Positions 8,705 to 17,755 of a DNA stretch of 64,000 bases are shown here, piece by piece. The stretch lies in NCBI RefSeq assembly GCF_000422245.1, contig NZ_ATHI01000006.1, positions 26,433 to 90,432 of the forward strand. The letters are read 5' to 3'. A program made the translations under genes and the position numbers. The notes under the pieces were generated by a model. That model was not told the DNA's origin, made no database searches, and was given only the letters and a program-made list of their open reading frames with translations. Within the stretch, counting starts at the first letter, position 1, and each line of letters opens with the position of its first letter. Origin of the DNA: Alkalidesulfovibrio alkalitolerans DSM 16529 (GTDB lineage Bacteria; Desulfobacterota; Desulfovibrionia; Desulfovibrionales; Desulfovibrionaceae).

Positions 8705-9313
8705 ATGAAAACCTATCGCGATCATTATTTCAAGAAGGCCAAGCAGGAGAGTTATCCTGCCCGCTCTGTATACAAACTCAAGGAAATCAACAACCGCTTC
8801 GGCCTGCTCAAGCCCGGCATGAAGGTTTTGGATCTCGGCGCGGCCCCCGGCTCGTGGACGCTTTACGCGGCCAAGGTCGTGGGGGCTTCGGGCCGGGTGC
8901 TCGGCTGCGACATCCAGGAAACGGACACGACGTTCCCGGAGAACGTGACCTTCCTGGTGGAGGACGTGTTCGAGCGCAGTCCCGGATTCTCGGCCCTCCT
9001 GGACGAATGGAAGCCCTTTCACGCCGTGATCTCCGACATGGCGCCCAAGACCACCGGGGTCAAGTTCACCGACCAGGCGCGCTCCATGAACCTCTGCCAG
9101 GAGGCCCTTGCGCTGGCGCGGCTCGTCCTGATACAGGGCGGCGGGTTCGTGGTGAAGAACTTCGAGGGGCCGGACACCAAGGCCTTTGTCGACGACGTGC
9201 GCCGCGCATTCACCTCGGTCAAGATATTCAAGCCGAAAAGCTCCCGCGAGGAGAGCAAGGAAACATTCATCATCGGTCTGGGCTACAAGGGCCTGGACGC
9301 GGACAATCCCTAG
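8705..9313 (+). CDS. rlmE: 23S rRNA 2'-O-ribose U2552 methyltransferase RlmE (FtsJ/RrmJ)
   Basis: A 202-residue SAM-dependent methyltransferase that modifies U2552 in the A loop of 23S rRNA during late 50S assembly. The family start [10 protein letters not shown] is present, followed by motif I ([11 protein letters not shown]) and the K-D-K-E tetrad context: lysine in the N-terminal region, D in [11 protein letters not shown] in [11 protein letters not shown], and E in [10 protein letters not shown]. The start is ATG at 8705, giving normal length; an in-frame start at 8645 would add 20 residues not expected in the family. It heads the rlmE-yebC-ruvCAB-thyX gene line. Confidence 0.95.
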   Translation: MKTYRDHYFKKAKQESYPARSVYKLKEINNRFGLLKPGMKVLDLGAAPGSWTLYAAKVVGASGRVLGCDIQETDTTFPENVTFLVEDVFERSPGFSALLDEWKPFHAVISDMAPKTTGVKFTDQARSMNLCQEALALARLVLIQGGGFVVKNFEGPDTKAFVDDVRRAFTSVKIFKPKSSREESKETFIIGLGYKGLDADNP

Positions 9314-9326
9314 GAGACGCATTCGC

Positions 9327-10076
9327 ATGGCCGGACACAGCAAATGGGCCAACATCAGGATCAGGAAGGGCGCACAGGACGCCAAGCGCGGCAAGCTGTT
9401 CACCAAGGCGGCCAAGGAGCTCATGCTCGCGGCCAGGCTCGGCGGCGGCGACCCGGCGGCCAACAACCGCCTGCGCCAGGCCATCAGCTACGCCAAGTCC
9501 ATCAACCTGCCCAAGGACAAGATCGAGACGGCCATCAAGAAGGGCACGGGCGAACTGCAGGCCGAGCAGCTCGACGAGATCCTCTACGAGGGCTACGCCC
9601 CCGGCGGCGTGGCCGTGATCGTGGAGACCGCCACGGACAACAAGAACCGCACGGTGGCGGAAATCCGTCACATCTTCGGCAAGCGCGGCGGCAACCTGGG
9701 CGAGTCCGGCTCCGTGGCCTGGATGTTCGAGCGCAAGGGCATGTTCCTCTTCCCGGCGGAGAATTTCACCGAGGAGCAGCTCATGGAAGCCGCGCTCGAA
9801 GCCGGAGCCGAGGACGTGAAGGATGAGGGCGAGGTCTTCGAGATGCATTGCGCCTTCGAGGATTTCGGCGCGGTGCAGCAGGCCCTGGACGCGGCTTCCC
9901 TGGCCTATTCCGAGGCCAAGGTGACCATGCTGCCCAAGAACACCGTCCCGGTCGACGCCGAGACCGGCCGGAAGGTCCTGGCGTTGCTCGACATGCTTGA
10001 GGACAATGACGACGTGCAAAACGTCTACGCCAACTTCGACCTGCCCGACGAAGTGCTGGCGGAGATGGAAGGCTGA
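9327..10076 (+). CDS. YebC/PmpR (TACO1) family regulator
   Basis: A 249-residue protein of the YebC/TACO1 family. It starts with the hallmark [20 protein letters not shown] and has the conserved [22 protein letters not shown] and [14 protein letters not shown] blocks. Members act as transcription factors or as translation activators that help ribosomes through difficult peptide motifs; which applies here is not visible. The ATG at 9327 has TAGGAGA upstream and follows rlmE by 13 bp. It immediately precedes ruvC, an order widely conserved in bacteria. Confidence 0.95.
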   Translation: MAGHSKWANIRIRKGAQDAKRGKLFTKAAKELMLAARLGGGDPAANNRLRQAISYAKSINLPKDKIETAIKKGTGELQAEQLDEILYEGYAPGGVAVIVETATDNKNRTVAEIRHIFGKRGGNLGESGSVAWMFERKGMFLFPAENFTEEQLMEAALEAGAEDVKDEGEVFEMHCAFEDFGAVQQALDAASLAYSEAKVTMLPKNTVPVDAETGRKVLALLDMLEDNDDVQNVYANFDLPDEVLAEMEG

Positions 10077-10078
10077 AC

Positions 10079-10603
10079 GTGACCGCGCCCTCGGATCGAC
10101 CGAACCCGCCCCTGGTGGTGCTCGGGCTCGATCCGGGCTCGCGCGTCACCGGCTACGGGCTGGTCCGCGACGACGGCGGCAGGCTCGTCTTTGTCGACGC
10201 CGGAGTCATTTCCCTTGGCGCGGCGGACATGGCCGCGCGCCTTGGCCGCATCCACACGGAACTCAGCGCGCTCATCGTCCGGCATTGCCCGGTGGAAGCG
10301 GCCCTGGAGAACGTCTTCGTCAGCCGCAACACCATGTCGGCCATCAAGCTCGGGCAGGCGCGCGGCGCGGCCATGGCCGCCTGCGCCGTGGCCGGGTTGC
10401 CCGTGGCCTCCTACGAACCCACGGTGGTCAAGAAGGCCGTGGTCGGGGTGGGCCGTGCGGACAAGGACCAAGTGGCCTTCATGATCGCCCGCGTGCTGGG
10501 CGTTTCCGGTCGGCTTCCCGCCGACGCCAGCGATGCCCTGGCCGTGGCCGTGTGCCATCTGAACGAGCGGCGCATGCGCCGCCTGACGGGGTGCGTCAAA
10601 TGA
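10079..10603 (+). CDS. ruvC: Holliday junction endonuclease RuvC
   Basis: A 174-residue crossover junction endodeoxyribonuclease that resolves Holliday junctions with RuvAB. The RNase H-like catalytic acidic residues are visible: D in LGLDPGSRVTGYG, E in ALENVFVSRN, and the C-terminal DASDALAVAVCH pair. It uses a GTG start at 10079, only 2 bp after the yebC stop, so translation is probably coupled. It is followed by ruvA after 13 bp. Confidence 0.96.
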   Translation: MTAPSDRPNPPLVVLGLDPGSRVTGYGLVRDDGGRLVFVDAGVISLGAADMAARLGRIHTELSALIVRHCPVEAALENVFVSRNTMSAIKLGQARGAAMAACAVAGLPVASYEPTVVKKAVVGVGRADKDQVAFMIARVLGVSGRLPADASDALAVAVCHLNERRMRRLTGCVK

Positions 10604-10616
10604 CGGGAGCCGCCCG

Positions 10617-11228
10617 ATGATCGCCTACATTCGCGGCGCGCTTTTCGAGATGGACGAGCGCGGCTGCACCGTGCTCACGGCCGGGGGGCTGGGCTACGAA
10701 GTGCATCTGGCGCACAAGACGCTGGCCAATCTGCCGCAACGCGGGGCGGACGTCGCTTTTTACCTGCACCTCGTCATCCGCGACGACGCGCGCGAGCTTT
10801 ACGGTTTCGAGAGCCGCGAGGAGCGCGAGGCCTTCCGCACCCTGATCGCCATCTCCGGCTTTGGCCCGCGCAAGGCCCTCTCCGTGGTCAACCAGTACGG
10901 TCCCGACGATCTCGTGCGCATCGTCATGGAAGAGGACGTGGCGGCCCTGACGAGCATCTCGGGCATCGGCAAGAAGACCGCGCAGCAGATGCTGCTCGAA
11001 CTGCGCTACAAGCTGGACAAGAAGGGCGTTGCCGCCCACGCGGCCAAGGCCCCGGAGCAGGCGCGAGGGGTCTTTCGAGACGTTCTTGCCGGGCTCGTCA
11101 ACCTGGGCTACAGCGAAGAGGATGCCGCGCCCCTCGTGCGCGAGGTTTTGGAGCGCGAGCCGGATCTCGACGTTGCGGCCGCGCTGCGCAAGGCCTTGCA
11201 GGCCATCGCTCGGGCGAAAAGCTCCTAG
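10617..11228 (+). CDS. ruvA: Holliday junction branch migration protein RuvA
   Basis: A 203-residue subunit that binds four-way junctions as a tetramer and loads RuvB. It has the N-terminal OB-fold start MIAYIRGALFE, the acidic-pin region, helix-hairpin-helix motifs (LIAISGFGPRKAL and LTSISGIGKKTAQQ), and the C-terminal three-helix RuvB-binding domain (GYSEEDAAPLVREV). Length is typical. It lies between ruvC and ruvB in one operon. Confidence 0.97.
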   Translation: MIAYIRGALFEMDERGCTVLTAGGLGYEVHLAHKTLANLPQRGADVAFYLHLVIRDDARELYGFESREEREAFRTLIAISGFGPRKALSVVNQYGPDDLVRIVMEEDVAALTSISGIGKKTAQQMLLELRYKLDKKGVAAHAAKAPEQARGVFRDVLAGLVNLGYSEEDAAPLVREVLEREPDLDVAAALRKALQAIARAKSS

Positions 11229-11246
11229 CCGTCTTCAGGAAGACAG

Positions 11247-12236
11247 ATGCAATTCGACACGCCTCCCATCCCGCAGGTCGGCCCCACCGGCTGCGCCGAC
11301 GACGCCATCAGGCCCGAGCGGCTGTCCGAGTTCATCGGCCAGAACGACCTGCGGGCCAATCTTTCCGTCTATCTTCAGGCTGCCCGTGAGCGCGGCCGGG
11401 CGCTGGACCACACGCTCTTCTACGGCAACCCGGGCCTGGGCAAGACGACGCTGTGCCGGATCATGGCCGCGGAGATGGGCGTGAACATGGTTTCGACGTC
11501 GGGTCCCGTGCTCGAACGCACCGGCGACCTTGCGGCCATCCTGACCAACCTGGGCCGCCACGATATCCTCTTCGTGGACGAGATTCATCGCATGCCGGCG
11601 AGTGTGGAAGAGGTCCTCTATCCGGCCATGGAGGATTTCAGGATCGACCTGATCATCGGCCAGGGGCCGGGCGCGCGGTCGGTCAAGATCGACCTCGAAC
11701 CCTTCACCCTGGTGGGCGCGACCACGCGCATCGGGCTGCTCACGTCGCCGCTGCGCGACCGCTTCGGGGTCATCTTCCGCCTGGATTTCTACGGTCACGA
11801 CGAATTGGCCTTGATCGTGGAGCGCGCGGCCAGGATCACGGGCGCGCGCGTGACCCGCGAGGGCGCCATGGCCATCGGCAGGCGCGCCCGTGGCACGCCG
11901 CGCATCGCGGGCCGACTTCTCCGCCGGGTGCGCGACTTCGCCCTGGTGCAGGGGGCCGAGGTCATCGACGAGGCCGTGGCCGTAGCCGCCCTCGATCGCA
12001 TGGACGTGGACCCGCACGGCCTGGACCAGATGGACAGGGCCATCCTGGGCGTGCTCATCGAGCAGTTCCAGGGCGGACCCGTGGGTGTAAAGACGCTGGC
12101 CGTGGCCCTCTCCGAGGAAGTGCGGACCATCGAGGAGATCTACGAGCCCTACCTGATCCAGTGCGGCTTCATGAAGCGCACTCCGCGCGGTCGCGTGGCC
12201 ACGGCCAAGGCCTACACCCATCTGAAAATCATCTAG
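11247..12236 (+). CDS. ruvB: Holliday junction branch migration ATPase RuvB
   Basis: A 329-residue AAA+ motor of the RuvAB complex. Visible motifs are [11 protein letters not shown], Walker A ([10 protein letters not shown]), Walker B (LFVDEIHRM), sensor 1 (LVGATTRIG), the arginine finger in SPLRDRFG, and the C-terminal winged helix ending in [12 protein letters not shown]. The ATG at 11247 has AGGA upstream and follows ruvA by 18 bp. Confidence 0.97.
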   Translation: MQFDTPPIPQVGPTGCADDAIRPERLSEFIGQNDLRANLSVYLQAARERGRALDHTLFYGNPGLGKTTLCRIMAAEMGVNMVSTSGPVLERTGDLAAILTNLGRHDILFVDEIHRMPASVEEVLYPAMEDFRIDLIIGQGPGARSVKIDLEPFTLVGATTRIGLLTSPLRDRFGVIFRLDFYGHDELALIVERAARITGARVTREGAMAIGRRARGTPRIAGRLLRRVRDFALVQGAEVIDEAVAVAALDRMDVDPHGLDQMDRAILGVLIEQFQGGPVGVKTLAVALSEEVRTIEEIYEPYLIQCGFMKRTPRGRVATAKAYTHLKII

Positions 12237-12256
12237 CCGTTTTGCAAGGAGCATGC

Positions 12257-12895
12257 GTGCGCATCATCGACCCGTCCTTCGAGATCATGCATATGGCCGA
12301 GCCCGCCGACCTTTTGCGCCTGCTCGAACTGGCCGGACGCGTCTGCTACAAGTCCGAGGACCGCATCACCGAGGATTCGGCCGCAGACTTCATCGGCCGC
12401 ATCGTCCGCTCGGGCCACGAGTCGGTCATCGAGCACGCCGGGGCCACGGTGCGCTTCGTCTGCGACAGGGGCGTGACCCACGAACTGGTGCGCCACCGCC
12501 TGGCCTCCTACAGCCAGGAGTCCACGCGCTACGCCAACTACGCCAAGGACAAGTTCGGCCGCGAGATCACGGTCATCCGGCCCCATTTCTGGGCCGAGGA
12601 CGACGCGCGCTATGAACTCTGGAAACAGGCCATGCTCGCGGCGGAGAAGGCCTACCTCGATCTGGTGGACGCCGGGGCCACGGCCCAGGAGGCGCGGAGC
12701 GTGCTGCCCAATTCCCTGAAGACCGAGATCGTCATGACCGCCAACATGCGCGAGTGGCGGCACGTGCTGAAGCTTCGTTGCGACACCCCGGCCCACCCGC
12801 AGATCCGGCAGGTCATGCTGCCGCTTCTTGCCGAGTTCAACCGCCGCCTGCCCGCGCTCTTCGGCGATCTCGCGGCCCGCTTCAACGTCACCTGA
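12257..12895 (+). CDS. thyX: FAD-dependent thymidylate synthase ThyX
   Basis: A 212-residue flavin-dependent enzyme that makes dTMP from dUMP with methylenetetrahydrofolate and NADPH. The ThyX motif is present as ELVRHRLASYSQESTRY, with the upstream HESVIEHAG and the C-terminal MREWRHVLKLRCD block. The start is GTG at 12257 with AGGAG 5 bp upstream; an ATG 4 bp earlier is out of frame. The enzyme releases tetrahydrofolate directly, so a separate ThyA is not required. It is the last gene of the rlmE-ruv line and is followed by a terminator. Confidence 0.95.
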   Translation: MRIIDPSFEIMHMAEPADLLRLLELAGRVCYKSEDRITEDSAADFIGRIVRSGHESVIEHAGATVRFVCDRGVTHELVRHRLASYSQESTRYANYAKDKFGREITVIRPHFWAEDDARYELWKQAMLAAEKAYLDLVDAGATAQEARSVLPNSLKTEIVMTANMREWRHVLKLRCDTPAHPQIRQVMLPLLAEFNRRLPALFGDLAARFNVT

Positions 12896-12942
12896 GACCG
12901 TTGCCGGGCCGTCCTCCCCGACACATTTTGGATATCATCCCG

Positions 12943-12967
12943 AACAGCCCGGCTTGACCGGGCTGTT
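12943..12967 (+). terminator. Terminator after thyX
   Basis: A perfect 10-bp stem (AACAGCCCGG / CCGGGCTGTT) with a 5-nt loop, followed by TCGTTTGT, 48 bp after the thyX stop. The T-run is short and interrupted. Confidence 0.75.
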
Positions 12968-13543
12968 TCGTTTGTCGCGCCGCGGCCTTACGTCGTTCGA
13001 GGTGGCAATCGTTTAATCATAGGCAATTATAAATGTTGTGGCGCCGCGAGCGACGATTGCGCGCGGCTGTCGCAATGCTGCGCCGACCGCTTTGTCCGGC
13101 AAACCCGAATTTCATCAATGGTTCCGCGGGGGAGAACGCGGCCCGTTGAAAACGTTACGGATTTGTTTATATTTTTATTTTCAGTATGTTGGAGGTATAT
13201 TTATTGTCTTTTTCGGGTTTTCGCACTGGCAAAAATGTCAACTGCGAGACTTGTGCGTAAAAGCGAAAATGAAATGAAGAATGCGATTTTGGAAGAAAAT
13301 TATGTTCATGCCTGTGGAAAACAATTCCCCGGCGCTGTTGGGTGCATACCGGAGCGGGGGAGAAGAGGCAGGATTCCCGCTGGCTCCACGGGAGGGGCGC
13401 GAAGACGCAGAATCGCCAAGATAATGAATAAGGTTTTGTTTTTCAGATGGATAGGCTGTAGATAAAATGCCGGGGGCAAGGCTTCATTTAGCCGGTCAGC
13501 CAGCGTTGCGGCACGCGATGAAAACTGGTTTAGACTGCTCCCC
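12968..13543. other. AT-rich gap before dnaA with DnaA-box-like sites (possible origin region)
   Basis: This 576-bp stretch holds no convincing gene. A strongly AT-rich core (about 13150-13310) contrasts with the GC-rich surroundings. Two near matches to the DnaA box TGTGGATAA are present: TGTGGAAAA at 13313-13321 and TGTAGATAA at 13457-13465, each 8 of 9. The combination of AT-rich DNA, box-like sites and a dnaA gene is the usual look of oriC. However, only two imperfect boxes are visible, and this DnaA may be a second paralog. Short open frames here (for example 13118-13465) have no recognisable product. Confidence 0.4.
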
Positions 13544-14905
13544 ATGAAACACGGCTGGGAGCATATTCTCGAAATCCTCGAAAAAAGGCTGAATCCAGGT
13601 CTCTTCAAGGTCTGGATTAAACCCCTGAACGCAGAGTTCAAGGGCGGGGATCTCGTCCTCACCGCTCCCAACGATTTTGTCGCCTCCTGGGTCCGCGACA
13701 GGCTCGTCGGCATGATCCGCGAAGCCGCCAGCCAAGCGCTCGGAGTCTCGCCCGAGATCGTGGTTCGGGCCGCGAGCGCCAAGCCTGCTCTCGCCGGAGC
13801 CAAACCCGCGCTCGTCACCTCGGCCATGCGCACCATGGACGTCGCCTGCGGCAGGAGCGCCTCCAGCGAGCCCGCGACCGCGGCCCCATCCTACCAATGG
13901 CGTTTCTCATTCGACGATTTCGTGGTCGGTCCCAACAACGCTTTGGCCCACGCGGCCTCGCAAAGCGTGTGCCGTCAGTCGCTCTCCACGGACCAGCTTT
14001 TTTTGTGCTCGGCACCGGGGCTCGGCAAAACGCACCTTTTGCAGGCCATCGGCAAGCAGCTCTTCCAAGAAGCCAACGTCCGCCGTGTACGGCTGCGCTA
14101 TCTCACGGCCGAAGAATTCGCTACGCGCATGGTCATGGCTTTGCGCATGAACGAGATCGACCGCTTCAAATCCGAGTTTCGCGAGAACGTGGATCTGTTG
14201 CTCATGGAGGACATCCATTTTCTGCAGGGTAAGGAGAAGATCCAGGACGAGCTTTTGGCTACGCTCAAGGCCCTTCAGGAGCGCGGCAGCAAGGTGGTTT
14301 TCACGAGCTCTTTCCTGCCCAAGGAATTGTCCGGCGTGGACAGCCACTTGGCCTCGCGCTTTGGCTCGGGTTTTTTGACGGTCATCGAGCGGCCCGATTT
14401 CGAGACCCGCATGCGCATCGTGGAACAAAAGGCCAGGAGCCTGTATCAGGTCCATCTGCCCGAGGACGTCTCGTCGGTTCTGGCCGAACGCATCCGCTCC
14501 GACATCCGCCAGCTCGAAAGTTGCCTGCAGAACCTGATCCTCAAAGCCCGGCTCATGCGCGAGCAGATCACCATGGAGATGGCCCTGCAAGTGCTCTCCA
14601 ACTACGCCCAGGAGCAGGAGAGCCCTGACATCGGCAGGATCATCGACGCAGTGTGCCGCACCTTCAGGCTCGCGCCGCCCGAACTCGCCTCCAAGAGCCG
14701 CAAGCAGGGCGTGGTCATGGCCCGCAACACCGCCTTCTTTCTGGCCCGCAAATACACCGACCTTTCACTCAACGACATCGGTCGCCACTTCAACCGCAAG
14801 CATTCCACGGTCCTCAAGGGCATCACCAAGGTCGAACGCGAGATAAGTCGACGCACGCCGCACGGTCGTCAGTTCGAGCGGGCTCTGGAAGTCCTCGATC
14901 TGTAG
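13544..14905 (+). CDS. dnaA: DnaA-like replication initiator (diverged)
   Basis: A 453-residue protein with DnaA architecture: domain I (about 1-70), a short linker, an AAA+ domain (about 115-330) and a C-terminal DNA-binding domain (about 350-453). The P-loop reads SAPGLGKTH, where the first glycine of the usual pattern is serine. Walker B is LLMEDIHFL rather than LLIDDIQFL. The recognition helix has NRKHSTVLKGI in place of the common GRDHTTV, so the aspartate that contacts the DnaA box is changed. These differences suggest a second, specialised DnaA paralog or a lineage-specific one. No strong ribosome binding site precedes the ATG. A palindromic repeat begins right at its stop codon. Confidence 0.85.
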   Translation: MKHGWEHILEILEKRLNPGLFKVWIKPLNAEFKGGDLVLTAPNDFVASWVRDRLVGMIREAASQALGVSPEIVVRAASAKPALAGAKPALVTSAMRTMDVACGRSASSEPATAAPSYQWRFSFDDFVVGPNNALAHAASQSVCRQSLSTDQLFLCSAPGLGKTHLLQAIGKQLFQEANVRRVRLRYLTAEEFATRMVMALRMNEIDRFKSEFRENVDLLLMEDIHFLQGKEKIQDELLATLKALQERGSKVVFTSSFLPKELSGVDSHLASRFGSGFLTVIERPDFETRMRIVEQKARSLYQVHLPEDVSSVLAERIRSDIRQLESCLQNLILKARLMREQITMEMALQVLSNYAQEQESPDIGRIIDAVCRTFRLAPPELASKSRKQGVVMARNTAFFLARKYTDLSLNDIGRHFNRKHSTVLKGITKVEREISRRTPHGRQFERALEVLDL

Positions 14906-15027
14906 GGGCCGACCAAGAAGCGCCATCGAGGCGTGCCGTGAAAATCCAAGGTCGACGCACAGTTCTCCTGCGCATCAGCCTTGGATTTTTCGTGCGCCTT
15001 GTCTCCGGCTTTTTGTGAAAGGTCTGT
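14903..15027. repeat. Palindromic repeat, diverged copy 1 (dnaA 3' end)
   Basis: It begins at the dnaA TAG stop and runs to 13 bp before the stop of the convergent UPF0280 gene. Its order of blocks matches the copy at 55053-55179: GGGCCG..A.AAG end, GCGTTGCCG-like block, an outer stem AAAATCCAAGG (14941-14951) / CCTTGGATTTT (14979-14989), then TGCGCCTTG and GGCTTTTTG. Identity to the other copies is moderate, but the shared block order makes common origin likely. The stem followed by T residues could end transcription from dnaA. Confidence 0.65.
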
Positions 15028-15039
15028 GGAATGGTTTTT

Positions 15040-15804
15040 TCAGGAACCTGCAATGGCTGTTAGTTCCATGCGTCCCCAAAGGGCGATCCTGCCGTCGCAC
15101 TGGGCAAAGACCCCTTCGATCCCGATCTCCTCCCAGGCCATGGCCTGATCCGTGACCGCCGCCAAGTCGCGCGACGAGCGCAAGCGGTTGCATAGAGCCG
15201 TGGCAGCGGCGTCGGCCAGGCTCGCGTCGCGGGCGCGCACAGCCACGAGATCGCCCGCGCCGAAGGAGAGGGAATGGCCGATGCGGCCCGAAGAGGCGCA
15301 GAAGCTGACCGGAAATTCGTCAGGCATGATCGTTACGCCCAGAGCCACACCATGGGATGGGTCGGCCAGGATGCCGATGGTGCGTTCCCTGGTAGAAAGA
15401 GCGTAGAGGTCGCCGCCGTTCTCAACGAGCACGTCCGGGCTCGCCTCTGCCAGCGCCTCGGCCACGCCTTGGGCTACTGCTCCGGCCACTGCCGCCATGG
15501 GGCCCACGCCCGTTCTGGCAGCGGCGTCGCACATGCGCCTTGCGATAAGCGGTGCGCCGCGAGGCGCGGCCACGGGCGAAAGGCTGGTCAGAAACTCCGG
15601 GTACAGGACCGCGTGGGCCATGATCTCGCCGCGCAGGCGCCGCGCCGCGTCGGCGGCTTCATGGGAGAGATCGCGCCGGGCCGTGATCATGAGGTCGGAT
15701 TCCTCGACCACGACCTGAAACGAAACCTCGCCGGGTTGCGTGGACAGGGAGGCGCGGTAGCGGCGCGCAGGGTCGAGGTGGCCTTTGCGTCCGGGCTTGG
15801 GCAT
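15040..15804 (-). CDS. UPF0280 family protein (ApbE-like fold)
   Basis: A 254-residue protein of the UPF0280 family, related in fold to the FMN transferase ApbE. Recognisable parts are TGVGPMAAVAGAVAQ near the middle, DVLVENGGDLYA, and SSGRIGHSLSFGAGDLV. No signal peptide or membrane segment is seen, unlike true ApbE, and the biochemical function of the family is not established. The ATG at 15804 lies 4 bp past the stop of the exported protein gene upstream, so it is the last gene of the moaE operon. It converges on dnaA, with a palindromic repeat between. Confidence 0.85.
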   Translation of the reverse strand: MPKPGRKGHLDPARRYRASLSTQPGEVSFQVVVEESDLMITARRDLSHEAADAARRLRGEIMAHAVLYPEFLTSLSPVAAPRGAPLIARRMCDAAARTGVGPMAAVAGAVAQGVAEALAEASPDVLVENGGDLYALSTRERTIGILADPSHGVALGVTIMPDEFPVSFCASSGRIGHSLSFGAGDLVAVRARDASLADAAATALCNRLRSSRDLAAVTDQAMAWEEIGIEGVFAQCDGRIALWGRMELTAIAGS

Positions 15805-15808
15805 GGCG

Positions 15809-16543
15809 TCAGTCTCCGGAGGCGGGGCCGATGCGCAGGACCGAACCTTCGCCTCGGATGAGCGCGAAATTCCCGCATTGCCTTTGGACCGCGTTCAACT
15901 TCAGATCCTGTGCGAATTCATCTGGAGTGCCTACGTAATCCAGGCGGTAAGTGGCCGTGGAGCCCGCGTGGCGCAGGAAAACCGCCTGCCCGGCGTCGGG
16001 CAGGACGCTCGCGAGGCAGTCCATGACCTCCCGGCTCCGGTCTGGCGAGAAGAGCCCCTCGTGGGTCACGGTGAGCGGTTCGCCGTTTCTGGGCGGATAG
16101 GGCGGCCGTCCTCGTTCGTCCAGGGCGAGGGCGTCGCGCATCATGTCGCGAAGCCGCACCGAAGCCGCGATCGAGACTTGCAGGGCGTCCAGCGCATTCA
16201 TTTCCTCACCGGTCTGGCGCACGGCTTCGAGGTAGGCGTCGGCCATATGGTTCAGTCGGGGCCGGACGCGGTAGAAGGCGTCGCGCGTGGGGCCAGGACC
16301 CATGTGAGCCAAAACCGCCTGTTCCAGCGCATCGAGCCGCGCCAAGCGGATAGCCTTGCGTCGGGCGGCGCGTTCGGGCGGCGGGCCGTTTTTGGGGTGA
16401 GGTCCCACAAAGGCCATACCCACGCCCGTCACGGCCGCGCTTTGCGGCAAGTCGGCGAGCGGGTCGCCCTGGGCCGACACCGGACCGTGCCATAGGCAGG
16501 CGAACAGGCAGCAGGCCAGAGCGAGAAGGCGGCATGTTGTCAT
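15809..16543 (-). CDS. Exported protein of unknown function
   Basis: A 244-residue protein with a clear Sec signal (MTTCRLLALACCLFACLW then a GPVSAQG cleavage region near residue 25), so it is expected in the periplasm. The mature part begins with a segment rich in Ala/Arg (RAARRKAIRLARLDALEQAV). This resembles the N-terminal helix of FlgT/LPP20-like envelope proteins, but the similarity is too weak for a family name. Two late cysteines are present. Its ATG overlaps the stop of the glycosyltransferase gene as ATGA, and the UPF0280 gene follows 4 bp after its stop. Function unknown. Confidence 0.7.
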   Translation of the reverse strand: MTTCRLLALACCLFACLWHGPVSAQGDPLADLPQSAAVTGVGMAFVGPHPKNGPPPERAARRKAIRLARLDALEQAVLAHMGPGPTRDAFYRVRPRLNHMADAYLEAVRQTGEEMNALDALQVSIAASVRLRDMMRDALALDERGRPPYPPRNGEPLTVTHEGLFSPDRSREVMDCLASVLPDAGQAVFLRHAGSTATYRLDYVGTPDEFAQDLKLNAVQRQCGNFALIRGEGSVLRIGPASGD

Positions 16544-17736
16544 CGTGATTCCTTCCGGGACGAAGCTCTTTTCGTGGTTAGGATCTCGTCCACCAGGGCC
16601 ACGTAAGGCTCAATGCCGCAGGCCACGTCGTCCGGCCAGACGAACGGGGTTGGCGCGGGTTCGCTCAATGCCTGTTTGATGAGTGTTGCAAGCCTGTGAG
16701 AGTCTGCCGGATCGTCGAGTACGCAATGCGCGGGGAGAAAGAAGCTGGCGCCGTTGTCGCGCGTGGTGATGGCTTTGGCGCCCGAGGCCAGCGCTTCCAG
16801 GACCACGTTGGCGCAGGTGTCGTAGAATGTTGGCAGCACGAAGACATCCGAGGCGTGGTAGAGCCTGGGCATGTCCGTGACCCGGCCAAGAAAGATGACG
16901 CGGTTCCCTACTCCGAGCCGTGCGGCCTGCGCGGCGAAGCGAGCGGGATTACGTCCCCCGGCGACCAGGAGCCGGATGTGGGACGGCAGTTCGGCCATTG
17001 CGGCCACGGCCGTGGCCACGCCTTTGAGCATGAAGTTCGTGCCCGCGAGGCTGACCACTGCCTCACCCGTCGCGATGCCGAAGGAGGCTCGCGCGGCCTC
17101 TCTCTCGGCTTGGCTCGGCGGACGGAAACGCGTCAGATCGGGTTGGTTGTAGACCACGTCCATGCCGTGCTCCGCGAGGTGGGGGAACGTTTCTGCCATC
17201 CAGTCGCGCACGAGGTGTGAGACGCAGACCACTCGCCCGGGGACGGCAAACTGGCGCTGCTGGATGGCCCGACCCACGGCGTTGGCCGGGGATAGAGCGC
17301 GCCGCAGCCGCTTGGTGAGACGGGCCAAGCCGTATGGGTAGGCGCGGATGGATTTTTCCTGGAATACCCTCAGGGGGCCGCCGCTGACGCGGGCGATGTC
17401 CTGGGTCAGGGTGTTGCCGCAGGAGATGGCGACATCGTAGCGGCCGCGTTTGCGGGCGCGCTCGGCGGTGATGGCAAACCAGGCCGCCTTGATCGCCTTG
17501 CCCAGGGGCGGGCGGCCGAGCGTCACAACACCCACACCCGGCGGCGGATCGGTTTCGGCACGGGCGCAGAGCACGTCCACTTCGTGTCCCCTTTCCGCCA
17601 AGGCCTGGGCCAGTCTGCGGGCGAAGACCTCGGTGCCGCCATAGGTGGCTAGGCGCTCCACGAGAATGGCCACGCGCCCTGGTACGGCGTCGCCTCGCGG
17701 TGCGCCATCAGGATGTTTCCGTGAGCGTTCGAGCAC
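16540..17736 (-). CDS. GT4 family glycosyltransferase
   Basis: A GT-B fold glycosyltransferase of about 398 residues. The N-terminal domain opens with VAILVERLATYGGTEVFARRLA, and the donor-binding domain has LLVAGG, VIFLGRVTDMPRLYHASDVFVLPT and the family E-x7-E region in NVVLEALASGAKAITT. It resembles enzymes that extend lipopolysaccharide cores (RfaG-like). The start is uncertain: GTG at 17736 lies 20 bp after the moaE stop, and a GTG at 17673 is also possible. Frame further upstream (to 18126) is only the shadow of moaE. Its stop overlaps the next gene as ATGA. Confidence 0.8.
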   Translation of the reverse strand: MLERSRKHPDGAPRGDAVPGRVAILVERLATYGGTEVFARRLAQALAERGHEVDVLCARAETDPPPGVGVVTLGRPPLGKAIKAAWFAITAERARKRGRYDVAISCGNTLTQDIARVSGGPLRVFQEKSIRAYPYGLARLTKRLRRALSPANAVGRAIQQRQFAVPGRVVCVSHLVRDWMAETFPHLAEHGMDVVYNQPDLTRFRPPSQAEREAARASFGIATGEAVVSLAGTNFMLKGVATAVAAMAELPSHIRLLVAGGRNPARFAAQAARLGVGNRVIFLGRVTDMPRLYHASDVFVLPTFYDTCANVVLEALASGAKAITTRDNGASFFLPAHCVLDDPADSHRLATLIKQALSEPAPTPFVWPDDVACGIEPYVALVDEILTTKRASSRKESR

Positions 17737-17755
17737 GGCTGGCTCGTATCTTGCT

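Noticed and set aside
13118..13465. A 115-codon open frame in the AT-rich region before dnaA
   Set aside because: Codon use is unlike the neighbours, it has no family resemblance, and it overlaps the possible origin elements.
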